Source: Spirochaetales bacterium Spiro_03
GTDB taxonomy: Bacteria; Spirochaetota; Spirochaetia; Sphaerochaetales; Sphaerochaetaceae
Assembly (NCBI GenBank): GCA_001603105.1
Contig: LVBE01000018.1
Coordinates: 1 to 46,066 of the forward strand
Reading direction: 5' to 3'
Length of the DNA stretch: 46,066 bases
Shown: piece by piece, positions 36,349 to 44,815 of the stretch
Layout of the letters: every line of letters starts with the position of its first letter
How positions within the stretch are numbered: the first letter of the stretch is position 1
Position numbers and translations under genes: made by a program
Notes under the pieces: generated by a model
The model's database searches: none
Told to the model about the DNA's origin: nothing
The model's input: the letters and a program-made list of their open reading frames with translations, nothing else

Positions 36349-37665
36349 CTACAGCGCCAACAAGAGGTCGATGCTCTTGATGTTCTGGACGAGGGTACGC
36401 AAAAACCGTGCAGCCTCTGCCCCATCGACTGCCTGGTGGTCGACGGTCAGCGACAGCGAGAGGTGGTCAACAAAGACCACATCCCCGTCTGCATCTTCCA
36501 CTGCCTTGAGCGTGATGGCACCGACTCCGAGAATCGCGACCTCAGGGATGTTGAGCACGGGGGTGAAGCCCTCGATACCGAATGCGCCGACGTTGCTCAC
36601 GGTAAAGGTAGAACCGGAGAGCTCATCGGGTTGGGCCTTCCCCTCCCGTGCCTTGGTGATCAGAGTCTTGGCTCCATCGCTCAGTTGCTTGAGGCTCATG
36701 TGGTCGCTGTGGCGCAAAACCGGCACCAACAGGCCCTTTGGGGTATCGGTGGCGATGCCAAGATCGACTGCCGTGAAGCGGCGGATCGAGTCACCGAGGA
36801 AGTGGGCGTTCAAAGATGGAAATTCACCTAGTGTCTTGGCTGTTGCATAGAGGACAAGGTCTCCGATGGTGATGGCGCCGAGCCCCAGCTCGGGTCGGGC
36901 CGCCTTGAACTCTGAGCGTAGGCGCTTGAGGGCTGTAGCATCGGCCCAGGCGGTCATGGTGAACTGGCAGGTGGTGGAGATCGAAGCCATCATCCGCTCT
37001 GCGGTGATCTTGCGAATCCCCTTGAGGGGGACGTCTTCATAGTCCTGCACTGCCACGACAGCACCCTCTGCCCTGACAGGCGCAGCGAGGTCACCGCTCA
37101 GCACCCGCCCCCCGATGCCACTGCCGCTCTGTGGGATAGCACCCTGGGCTTTCAATGCCGCCTCGCGGGCGACTGGACTCAGTGGCTGGCCCTCGGCAGC
37201 GAGAACATCGCGTTCGATGATCCGACCCTTGGGGCCGCTTGGCCCAAGAGAGGAGAGCGGGATGCCGCGCTCCTGGGCACTGAAGCGAGCGCGAGGGCTC
37301 GATCCGTGGGCTATGGTGGTGGGCTCTGGTTGCGTCACCACGGCCGAGGCAACCACTGCTGTGGGCGCTATCTGCTCTTGGGGTTTTTCTTCTTCTATGT
37401 CTATCTTCGAACGATTGATCTGCTCACCAGGCTCTCCGATGATGGCGATGGGGACCATCACCGGCACATCATCGCCTTCGGCGTAGAGGAGGGCGAGCAC
37501 TGTCCCACTGGCTGTGGACTCGACATCGATCGTCGACTTGTCGGTCTCAGTCGAACAGAGAGGGGTACCGACCTCGACGCTTTCTCCGACCTTGACATTC
37601 CATTCAACGATGATACAACTTTCGACGGTGTTGCCTTGCTTGGGCATCAGAACTTCGTGTGCCAT
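36349..37665 (-). CDS. Dihydrolipoamide acyltransferase (E2): lipoyl domain, two PSBD-like segments, catalytic domain
   Basis: ETDKSTIDVES lipoyl motif; SPRARFSAQERGIPLSSLGPSGPKGRIIERDV and SPVAREAALKAQGAIPQSGSGIGGRVLSGDL; catalytic DHQAVDGAEAARFL. Confidence 0.93.
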   Translation of the reverse strand: MAHEVLMPKQGNTVESCIIVEWNVKVGESVEVGTPLCSTETDKSTIDVESTASGTVLALLYAEGDDVPVMVPIAIIGEPGEQINRSKIDIEEEKPQEQIAPTAVVASAVVTQPEPTTIAHGSSPRARFSAQERGIPLSSLGPSGPKGRIIERDVLAAEGQPLSPVAREAALKAQGAIPQSGSGIGGRVLSGDLAAPVRAEGAVVAVQDYEDVPLKGIRKITAERMMASISTTCQFTMTAWADATALKRLRSEFKAARPELGLGAITIGDLVLYATAKTLGEFPSLNAHFLGDSIRRFTAVDLGIATDTPKGLLVPVLRHSDHMSLKQLSDGAKTLITKAREGKAQPDELSGSTFTVSNVGAFGIEGFTPVLNIPEVAILGVGAITLKAVEDADGDVVFVDHLSLSLTVDHQAVDGAEAARFLRTLVQNIKSIDLLLAL

Positions 37666-37675
37666 GCTCGCTCTC

Positions 37676-38431
37676 CTATTCAGCTATGATGACCTCGACG
37701 CCAAGCTCCTCAAGCTGGGCGACCAGGTCAGGGGGAAACCCACTGTCGGTGACAATGGTATCGATCTCGGTAACTGGCATGATTCGGACAAACCCACGGT
37801 TGCCCACCTTCGATGAGTCGACACAGAGCACCCGACGCGTAGCCTGGGCGCACATGCGTTGCACCACCTGGGCGTTCTCCACCAAGCCGGTGGTCAGCCC
37901 ATGCTCGACAGTGAAGCCATCGGTGCCGAAGAAGGTGATGGTGACGTGGTAGTCCTCAATCTGGGTAATCGCAGCCGGGCCTACCAACGCTTCGGCCTGG
38001 CTGCGGTATTCACCGCCGACAAGGGTGATGTTGAGGTTGGTGTTCGCCCTGCCATAGGGCAAGAGCAGGGTTGAGTTGGTCACGATCCTCAATCCACGCT
38101 TGCCGAAGAGGTAGCGGGGGATGAGCGAACAGGTCGACCCATTGGTGATCATGATGCAGTCATTATCTTTGGCAAGCGATGCAGCGGTGCGTGCGATCGC
38201 CTCCTTTTGCGCGGCATTTGCTCCGTCACGGAGAGCAGTCTGCGGAGCACTGGCCACCACTACCTTACCGTGGCGGCGGACGACCAACCCCTTTGCATCC
38301 AGGCTACGGATATCAGCTCGGATTGTGACTGCAGAGACTCCCAACTCCTCGCTGAGGCGGGTCACCGGATACTCCTCACCGCTACGAAGCTTTTGGAGAA
38401 TTTGCTCTTCTCGGGGGGAAAGACCCAACAT
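37676..38431 (-). CDS. DeoR-family transcriptional regulator
   Basis: LSPREEQILQKLRSGEEYPVTRLSEELGVSAVTIRADIRSLDAKGLVVRRHGKVV HTH; DeoR C-terminal sensor; VCVDSSKVGNRGF-like VLCVDSSKVGNRGF. Confidence 0.92.
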   Translation of the reverse strand: MLGLSPREEQILQKLRSGEEYPVTRLSEELGVSAVTIRADIRSLDAKGLVVRRHGKVVVASAPQTALRDGANAAQKEAIARTAASLAKDNDCIMITNGSTCSLIPRYLFGKRGLRIVTNSTLLLPYGRANTNLNITLVGGEYRSQAEALVGPAAITQIEDYHVTITFFGTDGFTVEHGLTTGLVENAQVVQRMCAQATRRVLCVDSSKVGNRGFVRIMPVTEIDTIVTDSGFPPDLVAQLEELGVEVIIAE

Positions 38432-38460
38432 TGATCACTCCTGCTTTCTGTTCTCTTTCG

Positions 38461-38506
38461 TAACGCTTTCGATTCTATTGCATATATACTAAATAATCAA
38501 GCGTTA
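38461..38506. promoter_or_regulatory. Paired inverted operator sites TAACGCTTTCGATT (38461-38474) and TAACGCTTGATT (minus, 38495-38506) overlapping the -10 and -35
   Basis: Direct inspection. Confidence 0.6.
38472..38500 (-). promoter_or_regulatory. Promoter of the deoR-led operon: TTGATT - N17 - TAGAAT (minus strand)
   Basis: Hexamers at 38495-38500 (-35) and 38472-38477 (-10), 17-bp spacer. Confidence 0.7.
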
Positions 38507-38518
38507 TCGAAAGAAACT

Positions 38519-38830
38519 TCACTCCATGTGGAAGACTTCACGCAGTGGAATCGAAATCGGGGAGTTGTCCTCATTGGTCTCCATGATATCTGCCATGTAC
38601 GCCCACCACTGCTGGACTATGGGGTTGCTCCCCAGATCCTGCGAACCAGCCTCACCTTCGGTGCGCTGGAAAGCAAAGAGCCTTCCACTCTCCTCTTCCA
38701 AGAAGATTGAGTAGTCAAAGATGCCGCTCTCTGAGAGCAGCGCCTTCAGCTGTGGCCAGATGGCCTGATGGCGTCTCTGGTACTCCTCTTCAAAGCCCTT
38801 CTTCAACTGCATGACAAACGCGTGGCGCAT
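38519..38830 (-). CDS. rhaM: L-rhamnose mutarotase
   Basis: MRHAFVMQLKKGFEEEYQRRHQAIWPQLKALLSESGIFDYSIFLEEESGRLFAFQ ... NPIVQQWWAYMADIME ... LREVFHME. Confidence 0.93.
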   Translation of the reverse strand: MRHAFVMQLKKGFEEEYQRRHQAIWPQLKALLSESGIFDYSIFLEEESGRLFAFQRTEGEAGSQDLGSNPIVQQWWAYMADIMETNEDNSPISIPLREVFHME

Positions 38831-38834
38831 CACA

Positions 38835-39878
38835 CTACCTCTGGGCCTGGATTCTGAGCTTGCGGTTGGCCTTGTAGAGATCCAGCAGCCGTGGCAGCAG
38901 GACCGCACAGATCAACAGCGTTCCGATGACAATCGTCATGAGCGTGCCACTGAGCTTGAGCAGACCCATACCAAACTTCAGATAGCCCACAACCAATGAT
39001 CCGATGAAGACGCCGAAGACTGTCCCCCGCCCTCCCGTGATCGACACTCCTCCGAGGACCACCAGCGTGATGATCTCCAAATCCCAACCAGTTGCGATAT
39101 TGGAGCGCACCGACAGGATGCGGCTCGCCAACAGCACTGCTGTCAGGCCGCAGAAGAGACCGGTGAGGGTGAAGTTGATGATCCGCACCGCCTTCACGTT
39201 GATACCGCTGAAGCGTGCGGCTTCACTGCTGTTGCCGATGGCATAGAGGTGGCGCCCATAGGTGGTCTTGTGGAGCACGAAGGCAAAGATGAGCATCAGA
39301 ACCAGGTAGAGGACAAACTCGATGGGAATTATTGTACCGCTGACAAACTCCTGGCCAAGAACCCCAAAGTTCGGCGGAAACTTCGTCCGTGCCTGATCGC
39401 CGAGCAGGCCAATGGAGATGCCTCGATAGATTGACTGGGTGGCCAACGTCACCGCGATGGCCGGCATCTCCAAGGTCGTAATTAGCACCCCGTTGAAGAG
39501 ACCGGCCAACGCGCCTACCAACAGCGAGAGGACGATCAAGGTAGGGATGGAGGCACCGCCTAGGGCGGCATTGCCGACCACGTAGGCACAGAGGGCGATG
39601 ATCGAAGCGATGGAGATGTCGATATCCCCACACATGATGATGAAGATCATCGGCAATGCCATGATCGCCTTCTCAGAGAATTGGAAGGTGGCATTCATCA
39701 GGTTGAACCAGTCAAGAAAGTACCGGCTCTTTGCGTTGAAGAAGAGAAAGACAGCGATGGCGATGAAGATGAGGATCACCTCCCACTTGGTGAAGAACTC
39801 AATCAAGCGTGCTTTGAGGCCCGTTTCATCGATAAGCCGGTTTTTCGCTACCAGATCAGATCGTGTTTCCATGCTCAC
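38835..39878 (-). CDS. rhaQ: Sugar (rhamnose-type) ABC transporter permease
   Basis: RbsC-like permease (FIIMCGDIDISIASIIALCAYVVG; YGRHLYAIGNSSEAARFSGI; LGGVSITGGRGTVFGVFIG); locus context. Confidence 0.8.
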   Translation of the reverse strand: MSMETRSDLVAKNRLIDETGLKARLIEFFTKWEVILIFIAIAVFLFFNAKSRYFLDWFNLMNATFQFSEKAIMALPMIFIIMCGDIDISIASIIALCAYVVGNAALGGASIPTLIVLSLLVGALAGLFNGVLITTLEMPAIAVTLATQSIYRGISIGLLGDQARTKFPPNFGVLGQEFVSGTIIPIEFVLYLVLMLIFAFVLHKTTYGRHLYAIGNSSEAARFSGINVKAVRIINFTLTGLFCGLTAVLLASRILSVRSNIATGWDLEIITLVVLGGVSITGGRGTVFGVFIGSLVVGYLKFGMGLLKLSGTLMTIVIGTLLICAVLLPRLLDLYKANRKLRIQAQR

Positions 39879-40876
39879 CCCCTCCTCTCTTGTAGCACTC
39901 GTCGACTTTTGCGCTGGTCACTGATGGTGTTCAGGGCAAGGGCGATGAGGATGATAAGCCCCTGCACAAACGTCTGCCAAAAGACCGACAGGTAGACAAC
40001 TGGCAGGGCGTTGGTCACGATTCCTAAAAAGAGGGTGCCCAGTGCCACGCCGATGATCCCCCCTGCCCCACCGGAGAAGTTGACTCCTCCCAACACGCAA
40101 GCGGCGACTGTCTGCATCTCAAAGCCGGTAGCCATCTCATTGACGGCGCTTGCATAGCGTGCGGTCCACAGGGCCCCGGCGAGCCCACAGAGGGTGCCGC
40201 TGATCACAAAGACCACGACGCGGATCTTGTTCTCATTGACTCCAACGAACTTCGCCGCTGTCGGATTGCCCCCTATTGCGTAGACTTCACGTCCGGTTCG
40301 GGTATAACGGCCGATGTAGTAGAAGAGGCCAATGATAGCGAAGGCAATCCACAGCAGGTAGGAGATCTTCAAAAAGGTATTGCGTGGGAAGGCGATGTAT
40401 GCCACCGATAGTTCATGGGCAGTTACCCAGCTGCCACCGCTGAGCAAGAATGTCATACCTCGATAGATGTTCACCGTCCCCAGCGTCGTGATGATCGGCG
40501 GAATCTTGCCGTAGGCGACCAACACCCCGTTGAAGAGTCCCATCAAAAGCCCTACCCCGATGCCAAGGGCGAGCAGCACAAATGGGCTGATAGACGGATG
40601 ACTCTCATTGACCATGCCACAGACCATGCCGGTGAAGGCGATGATCGAACCGACTGAGAGATCGATGCCCCCGCAGAGGATGACGAAGAACTGGCCGATC
40701 GCGACGATGGCGAGGATTGCCATGTCGTTGAGGATCCGGTTGATGTTCGCCACCGAGAGGAATTGGGGGCTTCGTAGCGTAATGGGGACGAGCATGATGA
40801 CCAAGAGAGCCACCAAGGTGAACTCGCGCCGCACCATCGCCCGACGGATGAATGTCATCTTCGAACGCTCAGCCAT
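39875..40876 (-). CDS. rhaP: Sugar (rhamnose-type) ABC transporter permease
   Basis: RbsC-like permease (FFVILCGGIDLSVGSIIAFTGMV; TRTGREVYAIGGNPTAAKFVGV; LGGVNFSGGAGGIIGVALG); locus context. Confidence 0.8.
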   Translation of the reverse strand: MAERSKMTFIRRAMVRREFTLVALLVIMLVPITLRSPQFLSVANINRILNDMAILAIVAIGQFFVILCGGIDLSVGSIIAFTGMVCGMVNESHPSISPFVLLALGIGVGLLMGLFNGVLVAYGKIPPIITTLGTVNIYRGMTFLLSGGSWVTAHELSVAYIAFPRNTFLKISYLLWIAFAIIGLFYYIGRYTRTGREVYAIGGNPTAAKFVGVNENKIRVVVFVISGTLCGLAGALWTARYASAVNEMATGFEMQTVAACVLGGVNFSGGAGGIIGVALGTLFLGIVTNALPVVYLSVFWQTFVQGLIILIALALNTISDQRKSRRVLQERRG

Positions 40877-42389
40877 GGTGAACCTCCTCCCGCACCGTGG
40901 CGATCGCGTGGCGCATGACCGTCTCGGCTGTGGCCTCGCTGGCATCCAAGATCGCCATCTGTCGCCCCTCATGCATCACCAAGATTCGGTCACTCATTCC
41001 CAGAATCTCGGGCAACTCGCTTGAGATGAGGATGACAGCGACCCCTTGGCTCGCCATATCACAGATAAACTGGTGGACCGCCGCCTTGGTGGCCACATCG
41101 ATACCCTTGGTCGGCTCATCGAGGATGAGGATCCTGGGTTTGGTACCGATCCACTTGGCGAGCACGACCTTCTGCTGGTTTCCACCTGAGAGCGTTTCGG
41201 CATCGACATGGTAGCCAGCTGCACGGATCTCCATCTGCTGCCCATGCTCCAGCACATAGCGCTGCTCGCGCTTTTTGGTAGTGACCACTCCTTTGGCCGA
41301 AAGGGTTTTGAGTACCGGCAGACTGATATTGTGCGTCAGGCTCATCTTGAGCACCAGCCCTTGGCGTTGGCGGTCCTCGGGGACAAGGGCGATGCCCGCC
41401 TTCATCGCATGCATCGCGCTTTTGGGTTCAAAGCGCTTGCCATCAAAGCTGATACTCCCCCCACTTGCACGATCGATACCGAAGATGGTACGCGCCACCT
41501 CGGTCCTTCCGGCTCCCACCAGGCCAAAGAGGCCGAGGATCTCACCTTCATGGAGACTAAAGGAGACGTCCTTGAAGGCGCCGAGTTGGCTCAGTTGCTC
41601 AACCTTCAAGATCTCCTGTCCTAAGGTGGGGGTATGGTCGGGGTAGAGCTGATCAATTGAGCGACCGATCATCATCTTGATGATCTGGTCCTCGCTACTC
41701 TGGTCAACCCGCCCTTCACCGATATATTGGCCGTCACGGTAGACAGTGTAGTAGTCACAGATTTCAAAGATTTCATCGAACTTATGGCTGATGAATAGGA
41801 TTGCCTTACCCGCTTCCTTCAAGGAGCGGACAATTCGAAAGAGGTCTTCGACCTCTCGGGCAGTGAGGGCACTGGTCGGTTCATCCATGATGACGAGCTT
41901 TGCGTCAAGGGAGAGCGCCTTGGTAATCTCCACCATATGGCGCTTGGCAGTGCTGAGGTTTTTTACCAGGGTGTCGGGGTCGATGTCGAGCTGCATCCTG
42001 GCTAGCAACTCCTCGGTCTGGGTGCGCATCGCCTTCCAATCGAGGGTGCGGGCGCGTCCACGGCGGAGGTGGTGGCCCATGAAAATGTTCTCGGTCACAC
42101 TGAGCTCGGGGAACATCGACGCTTCCTGATGGATCGCCACAATCCCTGCCTGTTGAGCATCGATGGCGCTCTTGAATGAGACCTCGCTGCCTTCAAGGGC
42201 GATAGTCCCATCAGTGGGGGTATAGACACCGGTCAGAACCTTCACCAGCGTTGACTTGCCGGCGCCATTCTCACCGATTAGGGCATGGACCTCCCCACAT
42301 CGCAGTGTCAGATGCACATCATCCAGTGCCCTGATACCCGGAAAGATTTTGGTAAGGTTACGGACCTCCACCAATGCACGCTCGCCCAT
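40869..42389 (-). CDS. rhaT: Sugar (rhamnose-type) ABC transporter ATP-binding protein (two ABC domains)
   Basis: ALIGENGAGKSTLVKVLTGVY; LVIMDEPTSALTAREV; LFGLVGAGRTEVARTIFG; LSGGNQQKVVLAKWI; ILILDEPTKGIDV. Confidence 0.88.
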   Translation of the reverse strand: MGERALVEVRNLTKIFPGIRALDDVHLTLRCGEVHALIGENGAGKSTLVKVLTGVYTPTDGTIALEGSEVSFKSAIDAQQAGIVAIHQEASMFPELSVTENIFMGHHLRRGRARTLDWKAMRTQTEELLARMQLDIDPDTLVKNLSTAKRHMVEITKALSLDAKLVIMDEPTSALTAREVEDLFRIVRSLKEAGKAILFISHKFDEIFEICDYYTVYRDGQYIGEGRVDQSSEDQIIKMMIGRSIDQLYPDHTPTLGQEILKVEQLSQLGAFKDVSFSLHEGEILGLFGLVGAGRTEVARTIFGIDRASGGSISFDGKRFEPKSAMHAMKAGIALVPEDRQRQGLVLKMSLTHNISLPVLKTLSAKGVVTTKKREQRYVLEHGQQMEIRAAGYHVDAETLSGGNQQKVVLAKWIGTKPRILILDEPTKGIDVATKAAVHQFICDMASQGVAVILISSELPEILGMSDRILVMHEGRQMAILDASEATAETVMRHAIATVREEVHHG

Positions 42390-42452
42390 TGCCCCTCCTC
42401 CATGTAGACACAAGGCTCCTGACACAGCAGGAGCCTTGGATCGATGTGGCGA

Positions 42453-43463
42453 TCAGAAGATTGCCGCGTACTCCTCGATGTTGTCCTTATTGAAGACAAA
42501 CGGGGTGCTCATGACGATCATACCATTGGCCTCAACCTTGACCGAACCCATGCGGCCCGCGGGGAAGGTATCTCCGACATTGCCCTTGACCGATCCATCG
42601 ATCAGGCCGTTGAGGATGTAGGTAGAGGTGTATCCCAGGTCAACAGGGTTCCACAGCGCCATCTGGCGGCAGGTGCCGTCGAGGATGTAGCCCTTCATCT
42701 CACTGGGAAGCCCGAGACCGGTGACCTCGACGACGCCAGTCTTGCCAGCATCCTTGACTGCCTGGGCAGTGGCGAGCAAGCCGACGGTGGTCGGGCAGAT
42801 GATTGCCTTCAGGTTAGGGTACTTCTGCATCAGCGAGTTTGCCTCACGATAGCTCTTGTCCGGCAGGTCATCACCATAGACGACCTCGACCAAGCGCATG
42901 TTCGCATACTTGGGATCTTTGATCTCCTCTTTCATCCAGCTGATCCATGAGTTCTGGTTGGTTGCCTGAGCACTGGCGGAAAGGACGGCGATATCGCCTT
43001 TGTGGCCGGTCAGCTCGGCGGCAAGCTGGATCTGCTGGCGACCGATCAGCTCCTCATTGGAGGGAACCAGGTCGACAATGCGTCCACCGACGTTGATCCC
43101 TGAGTCAAAGCTGATGACCTTGATGCCTGCGGCCATCGCTTTCTTGGCGACTGGAATCAGGGCATCGGCATCGTTGGCGCTGATGGCGATGCCATCGACA
43201 CGCTGGGCGATGAGGGTTTCGATGATCTCAATCTGACCTTCTGCCGTTGGTTGGGGAGGTCCCATATAGACAGTCTTCATCCCGCCGATCTGGCCTGCGG
43301 CCTCCTGGCTGCCACGGTAGACCGCATCAAAGAACCCGTTACCCATGTTCTTTACCAAGATGACGATCTCCTTCTCTCCCTTGGCTTGTTCCTTGGTGCC
43401 TTGTGCAAAACCACTGGTGAGGACCAAGCTGGCGATGAGAATGAACAACAGTGCTTTCTTCAT
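42453..43463 (-). CDS. rhaS: Rhamnose ABC transporter substrate-binding protein
   Basis: Signal peptide MKKALLFILIASLVLTSGFAQG; PBP type 1 (EIVILVKNMGNGFFDAVYRGSQEAAGQ; IAISANDADALIPVAKKAMAAGIKVISFDSG). Start could be 43469. Confidence 0.88.
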   Translation of the reverse strand: MKKALLFILIASLVLTSGFAQGTKEQAKGEKEIVILVKNMGNGFFDAVYRGSQEAAGQIGGMKTVYMGPPQPTAEGQIEIIETLIAQRVDGIAISANDADALIPVAKKAMAAGIKVISFDSGINVGGRIVDLVPSNEELIGRQQIQLAAELTGHKGDIAVLSASAQATNQNSWISWMKEEIKDPKYANMRLVEVVYGDDLPDKSYREANSLMQKYPNLKAIICPTTVGLLATAQAVKDAGKTGVVEVTGLGLPSEMKGYILDGTCRQMALWNPVDLGYTSTYILNGLIDGSVKGNVGDTFPAGRMGSVKVEANGMIVMSTPFVFNKDNIEEYAAIF

Positions 43464-43753
43464 AACCATACGCTCCTTTTGTAGTGTTCCGGTTCCCCGG
43501 TATGACGCTGGGCGATAACGTATCATCGCTTTCAGCTATCTACTCATAAGTCTGACACCTTTTGGTGAATGCGCAATAACAGTATAGTCATTTTTTAGCA
43601 TTATTTTGTCAGAGAGTCCTTTGATAGCAGAAAGAAAGCCAATTCATCATCAATCGAAACCTAAACGCTTTCACAATGTGGATTTTTGGGACAAATATAA
43701 AGACTGCAGACGCAGGGCCTCTCTGGGCCCCACCTCGCCGGCACACCCTGTTG

Positions 43754-44815
43754 CTATGAAGTTGAAACGGTAGAGCGATAGTGCTCCACCTCCCAGTTAC
43801 GGATGAAGTCGATCATCTCTTCTGTCATGAACTTCGGCCCGCCGAAGCTTTCGCTGTAGACAGCGATGGCAATGGTATCAAGGAAGAGAGGAAGCGGTTT
43901 CTCGCCGACCGAGAAGAAGCCGAGACCTTGCACACAGATGATTTTGGCAGCACTGCCATGTTCAGATTCAAAGCCACGGTACGCATCGGCCACATCCTCA
44001 TTCCTTTCTACCCACAGTGGCCTAAAGCCCGCGTAGACGATATGGTCAGGGGTGAATGAAGAGGCAACCGATGCAAATGAGCGCTCATCTGCTAGATAGG
44101 AGCGTACCTCAGCGTTGGTCTCAAAGAGGATCTTCTGGCCAGTAGCCTGCTCCAAGGCCTTGGTGATGGTAGCAACCCTGGCCTCATCATAGGTGAGCTC
44201 TGTGAAGTCAGGCGTCCTGGTCACAGCACCGGCAATGGTGGTCATCACCTCTTTGTAGGTCCGCTCAATGCCCTCAATCGTATCAGAGCCGACGAAGATG
44301 CCATGGTTCTCCAAAAAGACAATCTGATAGGAGCGGCTGCCCATCCGCTCTCTGACTGTGGAGGCGAGGATAAAGCCTGGCTTGACCAATTCAACCCATA
44401 GCGCCGAGGGAAAGAGACGCCGAGTCGCCTCCTCGCCTCTTTGGCTGCAGGTAATGCCGTTGACGAGGGCTGGATGGAGGTGCACAACATACCGATAGGG
44501 TAAGAGGGCGTGCAGCAATGCCTCTACCGAAGGGCGGCTCGTCTCTCCTGCAAGGCGGCAGGCCATCAGATCACTGAGCACCTCTGCCTCGCGCGCCGCA
44601 TCATCGTCGCTGTAGCGCCTTTGCCAGATCTCAGCCAGTCTTGCAAGGTCCATGCGGACAAAGCCGTGCTCATCAATCTGACCCAAAGCGTGCCCGCTGG
44701 CCTTCACATAGAGCACACCATCGGCCTTCATCGACGTATTGCCGCCGCCTAGCAGCACGTATGCAGGGTCGGATCCGTAGCGTCGGGAGATTTCGATCAG
44801 GTCGCCCAGGCTCAT
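43754..44815 (-). CDS. Class II aldolase resembling the N-terminal (aldolase) half of RhaEW rhamnulose-1-P aldolase/lactaldehyde dehydrogenase
   Basis: LLGGGNTSMKADGVLYVKASG; RPSVEALLHALLPYRYVVHLHPALVNGITCS; VFLENHGIFVG; stops before any SDR domain. Confidence 0.85.
   Translation of the reverse strand: MSLGDLIEISRRYGSDPAYVLLGGGNTSMKADGVLYVKASGHALGQIDEHGFVRMDLARLAEIWQRRYSDDDAAREAEVLSDLMACRLAGETSRPSVEALLHALLPYRYVVHLHPALVNGITCSQRGEEATRRLFPSALWVELVKPGFILASTVRERMGSRSYQIVFLENHGIFVGSDTIEGIERTYKEVMTTIAGAVTRTPDFTELTYDEARVATITKALEQATGQKILFETNAEVRSYLADERSFASVASSFTPDHIVYAGFRPLWVERNEDVADAYRGFESEHGSAAKIICVQGLGFFSVGEKPLPLFLDTIAIAVYSESFGGPKFMTEEMIDFIRNWEVEHYRSTVSTS

Noticed and set aside
35627-36850. 407-aa plus ORF
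   Set aside because: Antisense to lpdA and E2; shadow ORF.
43690-43740. GGGCC...GGCCC hairpin downstream of the class II aldolase gene as terminator
   Set aside because: No U-tract in the minus-strand direction; could be attenuating but not supportable as an intrinsic terminator.
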